A stretch of DNA of 64,000 nucleotides from Dryocola sp031988645 (lineage in GTDB: Bacteria; Pseudomonadota; Gammaproteobacteria; Enterobacterales; Enterobacteriaceae). Shown here piece by piece: positions 17,223 to 25,190 of the stretch. Positions within the stretch are counted from its first letter, which is position 1. Each line of letters opens with the position of its first letter. The stretch spans positions 62,001 through 126,000 of the forward strand of contig NZ_CP150452.1 of assembly GCF_051307045.1 (NCBI RefSeq), in the 5' to 3' direction. Under the pieces are notes generated by a model. That model was given only the letters and a program-made list of their open reading frames with translations. It made no database searches and was not told the origin of the DNA. A program made the position numbers and the translations under genes.

Positions 17223-17669
17223 CTACGGAAGTTTTCTCACCACGGTAGAGGCGGGTAACAGTACTGAACCATCTTTAGCCCGTGGCGTCATTCGCGGAAT
17301 CGGCTTGCCCGTGTTCCTGTCGAGCAATACTGAATGGCGCTCGTCACGCTCGAACAGATACTGTTCACCCCATTGTCGCAGCGCCACCACTACGGGAAAC
17401 AGGCTTTCTCCCCTGGCCGTTAAAACATACTCCTGATAGGCGGTGCCATCCGAGGCCGCCCGCATTTCAAGAACACCGGCATCAAGCAGCTTGCGCAACC
17501 GATCGGAAAGGATATTGCGGGCTACGCCCAGGCTACGCTGAAAATCGCTGAAGCGACGCATGCCGTCGAAGGCATCGCGCACAATGAGAAGCGACCAGCG
17601 ATCGCCGATCAGATCGACGGAGCGCGCAACGGGACAGGGTTCATCTTTCATGGATTTGCGGGGCGGCAT
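17223..17669 (-). CDS. HxlR-family transcriptional regulator
   Basis: Winged-helix regulator of 148 aa. The HxlR hallmarks are the N-terminal cysteine (DEPCPVARSVDLIGDRWSLL), FSDFQRSLGVARNILSDRLRKL and the wing YQEYVLTARGESL. I chose ATG 17669 because AGGAG lies 5 bases upstream and because this leaves both operator-like repeats in the intergenic gap; the frame is open to 17735. It is divergent from an MFS transporter gene and probably represses that gene and itself. The inducer is unknown. Confidence 0.88.
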   Translation of the reverse strand: MPPRKSMKDEPCPVARSVDLIGDRWSLLIVRDAFDGMRRFSDFQRSLGVARNILSDRLRKLLDAGVLEMRAASDGTAYQEYVLTARGESLFPVVVALRQWGEQYLFERDERHSVLLDRNTGKPIPRMTPRAKDGSVLLPASTVVRKLP

Positions 17670-17702
17670 GGCGTCTCCTGGCGGGCTGACAGCGGCTGGA
17701 TT

Positions 17703-17760
17703 CTGGTTGCATTTTAAAACTGCATGGCCTAGCATTCAACTGGTTTCATTTTGAAACCAG
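17703..17760. promoter_or_regulatory. Two operator-like repeats between hxlR and MFS genes
   Basis: At 17740-17760 there is a perfect 9-bp inverted repeat, CTGGTTTCA and TGAAACCAG with TTT between. A second, imperfect copy lies at 17703-17723 (16 of 21 positions identical). Both lie in the 109-bp gap between the divergent genes, where a local regulator would bind. Confidence 0.65.
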
Positions 17761-17778
17761 AACGGGTGGTAACGGATC

Positions 17779-18972
17779 ATGACAGCTTCTTCCATTTCGC
17801 CGACGTTGCCGCGCGGCCTCGTATGGCTGTTTGCCACAGCCAGCGGGCTGAGCGTGGCGAATGTTTATTACGTGCAGCCCCTGCTGGATACCCTGGCGCG
17901 GGACTTTCACATCGGCCATGCCGCCATTGGCAGCGTGGTGACGGCCACCCAGGTCGGCTGTGCGCTGGCTTTGCTGCTGCTGGTGCCGCTGGGCGACCGG
18001 GTGAATCGCCGTCGACTGATGGCGGCGCAGCTGCTGGCGCTCGTGGCCGCGCTGGCGGCAGTCAGTATGGCTCAGTCCGCGACTGCCTTGCTGGCAGGCA
18101 TGCTTGCCGTGGGCCTGCTGGGCACGGCGATGACGCAGGGGCTGATCGCTTATGCGGCCAGCGCCGCCATGCCCCATGAGCAAGGGCGCGTTGTGGGTGC
18201 TGCTCAGGGAGGCGTGTTCATCGGTCTGTTGCTGGCGCGGGTTTTCGCCGGTTCCGTCAGCGATCTGCTGGGCTGGCGCGGCGTTTACTTCTGTGCCGCC
18301 GTCCTGATGACGGCTATCGCGTTGCCGCTGTGGCGGCGGCTGCCGGTATTGCCCGTAGCGCCAGGGGCGGTGAGTTACCCGCGTTTGATTGCCACGATGT
18401 GGACGCTGCTGCGTCAGGAAAAGGTGCTGCAGGTGCGCGGTGTTCTGGCGATGCTGATGTTTGCAGCCTTCAATATCTTCTGGAGCGCCCTGGTGCTGCC
18501 CTTGAGCGCACCGCCCTATGCCTTTTCGCACACCGTTATCGGTGCCTTCGGTCTGGTCGGCGTAGTCGGCACACTGGCTGCTGCGCGTGCCGGGCAATGG
18601 GCCGATCGAGGATACGGCCAGCGCACCAGCGCGGCGGCGCTGGTAGTGCTGCTGCTGGCCTGGTGGCCGCTGTCGCTGATGGAATGGTCGCTTGGGGCGC
18701 TGGTGATCGGCATTCTGCTGCTCGATATGGGAGGTCAGGCGCTGCACGTCACTAACCAGAGCCTCATTTTCCGCGCACGTCCCGAAGCCCATAGCCGGCT
18801 GGTCGGCCTTTACATGCTGTTCTATGCGGCTGGAAGCGGGCTTGGGGCAATCGGCACGACTATCACCTATGCCCATGCCGGCTGGCAGGGAGTGTGCCTG
18901 CTGGGTGCGGGAGTCAGCCTGCTGGCGCTGCTGTTTTGGTGGATAACGCAAAGCGCGTGCCCGCTGCGGTAA
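17779..18972 (+). CDS. MFS transporter, probable drug/metabolite exporter
   Basis: Inner-membrane major facilitator of 397 aa with about 12 hydrophobic segments. The loop 2-3 motif appears as GDRVNRRRLMAAQLLA near residue 75, and the start (LPRGLVWLFATASGLSVANVYYVQPLL) is typical of the YnfM/DHA-like branch. It is divergent from an HxlR regulator, the usual arrangement for an inducible exporter. The substrate cannot be told from sequence. Neither gene is in the corresponding E. coli interval; they replace the genes that follow yiiM there. Confidence 0.88.
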   Translation: MTASSISPTLPRGLVWLFATASGLSVANVYYVQPLLDTLARDFHIGHAAIGSVVTATQVGCALALLLLVPLGDRVNRRRLMAAQLLALVAALAAVSMAQSATALLAGMLAVGLLGTAMTQGLIAYAASAAMPHEQGRVVGAAQGGVFIGLLLARVFAGSVSDLLGWRGVYFCAAVLMTAIALPLWRRLPVLPVAPGAVSYPRLIATMWTLLRQEKVLQVRGVLAMLMFAAFNIFWSALVLPLSAPPYAFSHTVIGAFGLVGVVGTLAAARAGQWADRGYGQRTSAAALVVLLLAWWPLSLMEWSLGALVIGILLLDMGGQALHVTNQSLIFRARPEAHSRLVGLYMLFYAAGSGLGAIGTTITYAHAGWQGVCLLGAGVSLLALLFWWITQSACPLR

Positions 18973-18987
18973 ACCGGGCCGGAAACG

Positions 18988-19012
18988 AAAAAACCCGCCA
19001 GAGGCGGGTTTT
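18988..19012. terminator. Bidirectional terminator between MFS gene and cspA
   Basis: AAAACCCGCC and GGCGGGTTTT pair around AGA, with A- and T-runs on either side, serving both the rightward MFS gene and the leftward cspA. Confidence 0.88.
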
Positions 19013-19038
19013 AGAATTTTTGCTTTATAAGCTAATGC

Positions 19039-19251
19039 TTACAGGCTGGTTACGTTACCAGCAGCTGGACCTTTAGCACCACTTTCGATGGTGAAAGATA
19101 CTTTCTGGCCTTCGTCCAGGGACTTGTAGCCATCGTTCTGGATAGCGGAGAAGTGTACGAACACGTCTTTAGAGCCATCGTCAGGAGTGATGAAGCCGAA
19201 GCCTTTGTCAGAGTTGAACCACTTAACCAGACCAGTCATTTTAGCAGACAT
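19039..19251 (-). CDS. cspA: Cold-shock protein CspA
   Basis: 70-aa single-stranded nucleic acid binding protein that acts as an RNA chaperone. It differs from E. coli CspA at only a few positions. RNP1 (KGFGFITP) and RNP2 (VFVHFSAI) are intact, and the tail is the CspA-type GAKGPAAGNVTSL. The long, conserved 5' leader described next identifies it as CspA rather than a non-cold-inducible paralogue. Confidence 0.95.
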   Translation of the reverse strand: MSAKMTGLVKWFNSDKGFGFITPDDGSKDVFVHFSAIQNDGYKSLDEGQKVSFTIESGAKGPAAGNVTSL

Positions 19252-19438
19252 TGATATTACCTTTTATATAGAGTTTGCCTTTCGGCGCATTGGTATGCTT
19301 TACAGATTTTTGAAGCGATAAAGGAGAAACTCACTTTGAAAGGTATCTACGATAACTTCTGGAGGACTGCTTTGCTTGAAAGGTCTGTGCGTCAAACCGA
19401 TAGAGGCATTAACGCATATTTAACCAGTCGATGACAAG
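19252..19438 (-). promoter_or_regulatory. cspA promoter and long thermoregulatory 5' leader
   Basis: Read leftward, the leader begins near 19400 with CGGTTTGACGCACAGACC (19382-19399), the cold box of cspA-type mRNAs. It ends in CAAAAATCTGTAAAGCA ... CGCCGAAAGGC before the start codon. These blocks match the ~160-nt E. coli cspA leader, which refolds at low temperature to allow translation. A plausible -10 (GTTAAT, 19413-19408) and -35 (TTGTCA, 19438-19433) lie upstream, 19 bp apart. Confidence 0.82.
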
Positions 19439-19500
19439 AACTATTTCAGCCGTCTAAAGGGCCGGAGCCGTAACTCCCCGCCTTGCGGCGGGGTATCGCA

Positions 19501-20212
19501 TCACTGCATGGCTTTTTGCGCGCTTGAATAAGCCTGCATAAACGCCTGATGTTGCGACGCCAGCGGGCCGATCAGCGCGTTGTACTGGCTGGGCCTGTTG
19601 GGAAGTCGGGAACTGGATGCCGCCTGCGGTAAAGCCAACCTGCGTACCCTGCTGCTGGATAAAATCACCCACCTGCACCAGCTGCTGGGTAAAGGTTTGC
19701 GCAGCCGGGATCAGCGGCTCCATCGCGTTTGCCGGCGCGGTAACCACTTTCTGGTAGACCCGATCGTAAACGGTTTTCAGATCGTCCGGCTGCTTCAGCG
19801 TGGCATGCGCGCTGTCCGCCTGCATTTTGGCGTTCTGCACCTGCTGACCCAGCACGTTCAGGGAGCCGTTCGCCTGGCGCAGCGCATCACGCTGATTCAT
19901 ATAGTCCTGCGGGACGCGAATGCTGTTCACGCTGTCCACTACCGGCTTCATGCCGTCATCCATCGCCTGGCTTACCTGCTGGGAGAAGCCGTACAGAATG
20001 GCGTAGTCAGAAACCAGCGGACCGAACTGTTTTTTCTGATCGGCAGTCAGCGTAGGCAGACGTTCGCCGCTACGCATGGCCGTGTTTTGCAGAAAATCGA
20101 TAAACGCTTTGCGCTGATCGCCTTCTTTATCAAAACAGCCGCTCAGACTCACCACCATTAATAACGCCGCAAGCGACGCAAACCAGCGAGAGCAGGACTT
20201 ACCTGTCGCCAT
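19501..20212 (-). pseudogene. yiaF: YiaF lipoprotein (DUF3053), frameshifted as written
   Basis: Predicted lipoprotein. From ATG 20212 the signal (MATGKSCSRWFASLAALL) ends in the lipobox LSGC. The frame is conserved to IQFPTSQQA and then shifts. Removing one base from GGG at 19591-19593 (GGCCCAGC to GGCCAGC on the coding strand) restores the C-terminus (SQYNALIGPLASQHQAF ... AQKAMQ) and gives 236 aa, exactly the E. coli length. Function is unknown. Left uncorrected, the frame runs on past a changed C-terminus to 19454. Confidence 0.85.
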
Positions 20213-20677
20213 CTTTTCTACTCCTTTCACCAAACAATGCCAAAGCGCATACGCGTACCCGATAATGTAGCTAATGATAGTCCAGGCCGCCCGCGCAAGA
20301 TACCCTTTCACAACAATCTCTTTAAGCGAAATTTGCGCCAGTTTGCTTACTTTTTTATTCATTTCGCGCTCGGCCTGCTGACTAGGTTCGCCATCCATTC
20401 GATTGTCCCGCGCCGCTAACTTTTCCTCCTGAATCCACGGCGGCCATCTCTGCCGTCGGCGCAATAAATGCATAAGCATTTACAAATAAATACTTAGCAG
20501 CGCGTGCAGCCTGATTTTCAAGCGGTTACGGCGCTTACTTTCTCAGCAAAAATGCATAAAAAGCCCGCTGCGTAAAAATAGTTTCCTGATGAATCATCAG
20601 CACGCTTTTTTTCAGTCTACTCTTAAATGGCTTCTTAACCTTCACGAGGTCAATGTGTGATTTATGAGGAGTTCTCA
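20213..20677. promoter_or_regulatory. Divergent yiaF/yiaG control region with an open upstream frame
   Basis: No recognised gene. On the minus strand the yiaF frame stays open up to 20479 and encodes a basic segment followed by a membrane-like helix (IISYIIGYAYALWHC). This could be a short upstream peptide or an N-terminal extension, but the lipobox after ATG 20212 argues for the shorter yiaF. The remainder is AT-rich and should hold both promoters. Confidence 0.4.
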
Positions 20678-20968
20678 ATGGAATATAAAGACCCAATGGT
20701 TGAACTGCTCAGCAGCCTTGAGCAGATAGTTTTTAAAAATGAACCGCAAGCGTTAACCCTGAGACATAAACCCAGCGCGTTTTCTGAATTCGAGCAGCTA
20801 CGTAAAAGTACGGGCTTGAAAATTGATGACTTTGCTCGCGCGATGGGAGTCAGCGTTTCGATGGTGCAGGAGTGGGAATCAAAACGACTCAAGCCCTCCA
20901 GCACCGAACTGAAGCTGATGCGCCTGATTCAGGCGAATCCCATGCTCAGTAAGCAACTGATGGAATAA
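20678..20968 (+). CDS. yiaG: YiaG, small HTH protein
   Basis: 96-aa protein of E. coli YiaG length and sequence. The start MEYKDPMVELLSSLEQIVFK is conserved; an ATG seven codons upstream is not supported. Residues ~40-75 form a Cro/C1-type helix-turn-helix (LKIDDFARAMGVSVSMVQEWESKRLKPSS), followed by the tail LKLMRLIQANPMLSKQLME. It resembles the antitoxin half of HigBA-like pairs, but there is no toxin partner beside it. Target unknown. Confidence 0.93.
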   Translation: MEYKDPMVELLSSLEQIVFKNEPQALTLRHKPSAFSEFEQLRKSTGLKIDDFARAMGVSVSMVQEWESKRLKPSSTELKLMRLIQANPMLSKQLME

Positions 20969-21000
20969 TTTTGTACTTTGTACCTGACTTGCCTTAATCA

Positions 21001-21036
21001 AAACCCCGCTCAGTGACGCGGGGTTTGTTGTTTTTA
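21001..21036 (+). terminator. yiaG terminator
   Basis: ACCCCGC (21003-21009) and GCGGGGT (21018-21024) form a strong stem followed by TTGTTGTTTTT. Confidence 0.85.
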
Positions 21037-21169
21037 GGGCCTGTACAAAAAATAAACTTTGCAAGACGAAACGGTAATGTCCGGAAACCCGATCTGCGTC
21101 ACTACCGGAAGCGTGAATTTTGACCATAACTAAAGAAGGGCTATTACCGGACAAGCAAAAGGAGGCTGT

Positions 21170-21604
21170 ATGTCTAAGAAAATCCTGGTTCCTGTCGATA
21201 TTTCTGAAATGGAGCTGACGCAGCAGGTTATTCCTCACGTTGAAGAGTATGCAAAACACGACGATGCCACCATCCACTTCCTGGCGGTTATTCCCGACTA
21301 TACCTACTTTGCCTCTTACGGCCTGGGCTACTCTTCCATCGCGCCGGATATGAAAGAGAGAGAGGCCGCGGCCATGGAAAACCTGACCGATATCATCTCG
21401 AAATTCAGCCTGCCCGGCGACCGGGTTGCAAAGCACGTGATGAGCGGCACGCCGAAAGATCATATCCTTCAGCTGGCCGATGATATCGACGCCGACGTGA
21501 TTATCCTCGCCTCCCATCGCCCCAGCATGTCCACCTATCTCCTCGGCTCCAACGCCGCGGCCGTGGTTCGTCATGCCAAATGCTCGGTGCTGGTGGTGCG
21601 TTAA
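21170..21604 (+). CDS. Universal stress protein, UspF-like
   Basis: 144-aa UspA-fold protein. It starts KKILVPVDISEMELTQQVIPHVEEYAK and ends ASHRPSMSTYLLGSNAAAVVRHAKCSVLVVR, the pattern of the ATP-binding UspF/UspG branch. UspF affects adhesion and motility in E. coli. E. coli uspF itself lies elsewhere on its chromosome, so this may be a paralogue or a relocated gene; I leave the symbol blank. GGAGG sits 8 bases upstream of the ATG, and strong hairpins lie on both sides, indicating a single-gene unit. Confidence 0.88.
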   Translation: MSKKILVPVDISEMELTQQVIPHVEEYAKHDDATIHFLAVIPDYTYFASYGLGYSSIAPDMKEREAAAMENLTDIISKFSLPGDRVAKHVMSGTPKDHILQLADDIDADVIILASHRPSMSTYLLGSNAAAVVRHAKCSVLVVR

Positions 21605-21611
21605 GGCATAA

Positions 21612-21640
21612 AAAAACCCCGCATTTATGCGGGGTTTGTT
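21612..21640. terminator. Bidirectional terminator between usp and glyS
   Basis: AAACCCCGC and GCGGGGTTT pair around ATTTAT, with an A-run before and T-rich sequence after. It serves both convergent genes. Confidence 0.88.
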
Positions 21641-21654
21641 GCTGACGAACTGGC

Positions 21655-23724
21655 TTATTGCAGCAGGGAAATATCCGCAACCTTCAGGAACAGCTCGCGC
21701 AGTTTGGACAGCAGCGTCAGGCGGTTGATGCGCAGCGCTTCGTCTTCTGCGTTCACCATCACCTTGTCAAAGAACTCATCTACCGGCTCACGCAGGTTCG
21801 CCAGCTCTTCCAGCGCTTCCTGATAGCGGCCTTCGGCGAAGAACGGCTCCAGCTTATCGCGCAGCACAACCACATTGGTTGCCAGACGGATCTCTTCGGC
21901 TTCTTTCAGGACGGAGGCGTGAACCTGGTCGTTCAGCGTTTCGTCTGACTTCGCAAGGATGTTGGAAACTCGCTTGTTCGCCGCGGCAAGCGCCGCCGCC
22001 GCTTCCAGAGTACGGAAGTGGGAAACGGCCTTCATGCGCGCATCGAAGTCGGCCGGTTTGGTCGGACGGCGCGCCAGCACGGCCTGGATGGTATCCACGC
22101 CGTGGCCTTCTTCCTGATACCAGGCGCGGAAACGGCCCAGCATAAAGTCGATAACGTCATCCACCACCTTCTCGTTGGTCAGCTTGCTGCCGTAGAGGCG
22201 TACGGCTTCTTCGGTCAGGGTCTGCAGATCCAGCGGCAGGTTTTTCTCAACGATAATGCGCAGCACGCCGAGGGCCGCGCGACGCAGGGCGAACGGGTCC
22301 TTATCGCCTTTTGGATGCTGGCCGATGCCGAAGATGCCCGCGAGGGTGTCCATCTTATCGGCAATCGCCACCGCGCACGCCACCAGGTTAGACGGCAGCG
22401 CATCGCCCGCGAAGCGCGGCTGATACTGTTCGTTCAGCGCGACGGCCACGTCTTCGGCTTCGCCGTCATGACGCGCGTAGTGCATGCCCATCACGCCCTG
22501 GGTGTCGGTGAATTCGAACACCATGTTGGTCATCAGGTCGCATTTGGACAGCAGGCCCGCGCGGGTGGCGTGATTCACGTCGGCGCCAATCTGCCCCGCA
22601 ATCCAGCCGGAAAGGGCTTCGATGCGGTTGGTTTTGTCGCGCAGCGTACCGAGCTGCTGTTGGAACAGCACGGTTTCCAGACGCGGCAGGTTATCTTCCA
22701 GACGCTTTTTACGGTCGGTATTAAAGAAGAACTCCGCATCCGCCAGGCGCGGACGAACGACCTTCTCGTTACCGGAGATAATCTGCAGCGGATCTTTCGA
22801 TTCGATGTTCGCCACGAAGATGAAGTTTGGCAGCAGCTTGCCGTCGTTGGCGTACACCGGGAAATATTTCTGGTCGCCCTTCATGGTGTGAACCAGCGCT
22901 TCCGCAGGCACCGCGAGGAATTTCTCTTCGAATTTAGCCGTCAGCACCACCGGCCATTCCACCAGCGAGGTTACCTCTTCGAGCAGGCTTTCGCTCAGGT
23001 CTGCGTTGCCGCCGATTTTACGCGCCGCTTCTTCCGCGCCTTGTTTGATAGCCGCTTTACGCTGCTCGTAGTCGGCGATAACTTTGCCGCGCTCCAGCAG
23101 AATTTGCGGATACTGGTCGGCGTTGTCGATGGTGAATTCCGGCTCGCCCATAAAGCGGTGGCCGCGAATCACGCGATCGGACTGAATGCCCAGAATGGTG
23201 GCCGGGATCACCTCGTCGCCCAGCAGCAGGGTAACCGTGTGCACAGGGCGCACGAAGTGGGTGTCGTTCGCGCCCCAGCGCATCAGTTTTGGAATCGGCA
23301 GTTTGCTCAGCGCCGTGGCGATCATCGCCGGCAGCAGCGCCTGTACGCTTTCGCCTTTAACGTGCGCGCGGTACATCAGCCATTCGCCTTTGTCGGTCGT
23401 CAGACGCTCCGCCTGATCGACGGTGATGCCGCAGCCGCGCGCCCAGCCTTCAGCGGCTTTGCTCGGTTTGCCTTCGGCATCGAACGCGGCGGAAATCGCC
23501 GGGCCGCGTTTTTCAACTTCGCGATCGGGCTGCGCTGCCGCAAGGCTGGCGATTTTCAGCGCCAGGCGGCGCGGCGCCGCAAACCATTTCACTTCGCCGT
23601 GGGCGACGTTCGCCGCGTCCAGCTCCGCCGTTACGTTCGCAGCAAAGGATTCCGCCAGGCTGCGCAGGGCTTTTGGTGGCAGCTCTTCAGTGCCGATCTC
23701 CACCAGAAAAGTTTTTTCAGACAT
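21655..23724 (-). CDS. glyS: Glycine--tRNA ligase beta subunit
   Basis: 689 aa, the E. coli length. The beta chain of the alpha2beta2 glycyl-tRNA synthetase, needed for tRNA recognition and charging. It starts MSEKTFLVEIGTEELPPKALRSL, the standard N-terminus, and retains conserved blocks such as RFMGEPEF, GDQKYFPVY and MGMHYARHDGEAEDVA. It lies 9 bp after glyQ in the same operon. A long opposite-strand open frame across it is a coding shadow. Confidence 0.98.
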   Translation of the reverse strand: MSEKTFLVEIGTEELPPKALRSLAESFAANVTAELDAANVAHGEVKWFAAPRRLALKIASLAAAQPDREVEKRGPAISAAFDAEGKPSKAAEGWARGCGITVDQAERLTTDKGEWLMYRAHVKGESVQALLPAMIATALSKLPIPKLMRWGANDTHFVRPVHTVTLLLGDEVIPATILGIQSDRVIRGHRFMGEPEFTIDNADQYPQILLERGKVIADYEQRKAAIKQGAEEAARKIGGNADLSESLLEEVTSLVEWPVVLTAKFEEKFLAVPAEALVHTMKGDQKYFPVYANDGKLLPNFIFVANIESKDPLQIISGNEKVVRPRLADAEFFFNTDRKKRLEDNLPRLETVLFQQQLGTLRDKTNRIEALSGWIAGQIGADVNHATRAGLLSKCDLMTNMVFEFTDTQGVMGMHYARHDGEAEDVAVALNEQYQPRFAGDALPSNLVACAVAIADKMDTLAGIFGIGQHPKGDKDPFALRRAALGVLRIIVEKNLPLDLQTLTEEAVRLYGSKLTNEKVVDDVIDFMLGRFRAWYQEEGHGVDTIQAVLARRPTKPADFDARMKAVSHFRTLEAAAALAAANKRVSNILAKSDETLNDQVHASVLKEAEEIRLATNVVVLRDKLEPFFAEGRYQEALEELANLREPVDEFFDKVMVNAEDEALRINRLTLLSKLRELFLKVADISLLQ

Positions 23725-23733
23725 GCCTGCCTC

Positions 23734-24645
23734 TTATTTATTCTTGTTGCACATCGGGAAGCCAAGCGCTTCACGAGAAGCATAATAGGCTTCGGCCACG
23801 GCTTTGGTCAGAGTACGAATACGCAGAATATAGCGCTGGCGTTCGGTCACCGAGATGGCCTTGCGCGCATCCAGCAGGTTGAAGCTGTGCGCCGCTTTCA
23901 GAATGCGTTCGTAAGCAGGCAGCGGCAGCGGGTTTTCCAGCGCCAGCAGGTGCTGCGCCTCTTTCTCATACTGCTCGAAGCAGGAGAACAGGAAATCCAC
24001 ATCGGCGTGTTCGAAGTTATAGGTCGATTGTTCCACTTCGTTCTGGTGGAACACGTCGCCGTAGGTGGTTTTACCCAGCGGGCCGTCGCTCCAGACCAGA
24101 TCGTAAACGCTGTCCACGCCCTGGATATACATCGCAAGGCGCTCTAAACCGTAGGTGATTTCACCGGTAACAGGCTTACATTCGAGGCCGCCCACCTGCT
24201 GGAAGTAGGTGAACTGCGTCACTTCCATGCCGTTGAGCCACACTTCCCAACCCAGACCCCAGGCGCCCAGCGTCGGGTTTTCCCAGTTGTCTTCTACGAA
24301 GCGAATATCATGAATGGTCGGGTCCATACCCAGCTCTTTAAGAGACCCGAGATACAGCTCCTGAATGTTGTCCGGCGACGGCTTAATCACCACCTGGAAC
24401 TGATAATAGTGCTGTAGGCGGTTCGGGTTCTCACCGTAACGGCCATCCGTAGGACGGCGGGAAGGCTGCACATACGCGGTGGCCATCGGTTCCGGCCCTA
24501 AAGCCCGCAGGCAGGTCATTGGGTGAGAGGTGCCGGCGCCGACTTCCATGTCCAGAGGTTGAACAATGGTGCAGCCCTGGCGGGCCCAGTAGTCCTGTAA
24601 AGTCAGGATCAGGCCTTGAAAGGTCTTGGTATCAAACTTTTGCAT
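23734..24645 (-). CDS. glyQ: Glycine--tRNA ligase alpha subunit
   Basis: 303 aa, the E. coli length. The catalytic alpha subunit of bacterial-type glycyl-tRNA synthetase, a class II enzyme. Conserved blocks include FQGLILTLQDYWARQGC, CLRALGPEPM, the motif-2-like RRPTDGRYGENPNRLQHYYQ and EITYGLERLAMY. It is the first gene of the glyQS pair. Both glyQ and glyS are essential and both are intact here. Confidence 0.98.
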   Translation of the reverse strand: MQKFDTKTFQGLILTLQDYWARQGCTIVQPLDMEVGAGTSHPMTCLRALGPEPMATAYVQPSRRPTDGRYGENPNRLQHYYQFQVVIKPSPDNIQELYLGSLKELGMDPTIHDIRFVEDNWENPTLGAWGLGWEVWLNGMEVTQFTYFQQVGGLECKPVTGEITYGLERLAMYIQGVDSVYDLVWSDGPLGKTTYGDVFHQNEVEQSTYNFEHADVDFLFSCFEQYEKEAQHLLALENPLPLPAYERILKAAHSFNLLDARKAISVTERQRYILRIRTLTKAVAEAYYASREALGFPMCNKNK

Positions 24646-24763
24646 GTTGATTTCGCACGCGTTCGAGTGGGTTTAAAGTGAAGCGGCCAGTATACCCGTT
24701 GACCGCAAGATATACAGCCCGAATCCGCGCGCAAAATAGCGCTGTTTGCCCTTGATTGCGGCT

Positions 24764-25081
24764 TTATGTCGTCGAAAGGTGTAAGAATTGACCACTTTCG
24801 TCAAAGGAGCAGGTAAATCCCTCCTCGCGCAGGGTGGCGCCTTTTATCTCAAAGCTGCCCTGATACTGCTCAATGTCGATTACGCTGATGCGCTGCGCGT
24901 GAGTGTTGTAGCGATGGGCCGCTTCCTGTTTGCAGGTCTTCACCATCTCGGCGCTTTGCGCCGCCGGCGTATGCGCCCGCTGGGCGAACTGGGGATGATG
25001 TTCGCCGGAACTGCACGCGCTTAACAGCAGCGCGGCGAGCGCCGGCGCCCAAAGGCTAATTTTCTTTTCTGTCATCATCAT
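24764..25081 (-). CDS. ysaB: YsaB-like small lipoprotein
   Basis: 105-aa predicted lipoprotein. The signal peptide ends in the lipobox LLSACSS. The mature part keeps the YsaB pattern (CKQEAAHRYNTHAQRI, then YQGSFEIKGATLREEGFTCSFD) and occupies the E. coli position between glyQ and wecH. Three consecutive ATG codons lie at the start; the first is annotated. Function unknown. It is divergent from wecH with about 110 bp between. Confidence 0.85.
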   Translation of the reverse strand: MMMTEKKISLWAPALAALLLSACSSGEHHPQFAQRAHTPAAQSAEMVKTCKQEAAHRYNTHAQRISVIDIEQYQGSFEIKGATLREEGFTCSFDESGQFLHLSTT

Positions 25082-25190
25082 GGGTTATCAATACGTTAGA
25101 CTTGTTGTTATTCACTATTTACGAGCAACGGGTATTGTGCAAACGCGGGAAGCAGCAGATTTACCTTTTAAGATTTTTACAGAGGAACGA

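Noticed and set aside
17746..18951. 401-codon minus-strand frame over the MFS gene
   Set aside because: Low-complexity Q/R/H-rich translation typical of an antisense shadow; the plus-strand transporter is clear.
22018..24147. 709-codon open frame on the plus strand across glyS and glyQ
   Set aside because: It is antisense to two certain essential genes, has no ribosome site or recognisable domain, and is the sort of shadow frame produced by high-GC codon usage.
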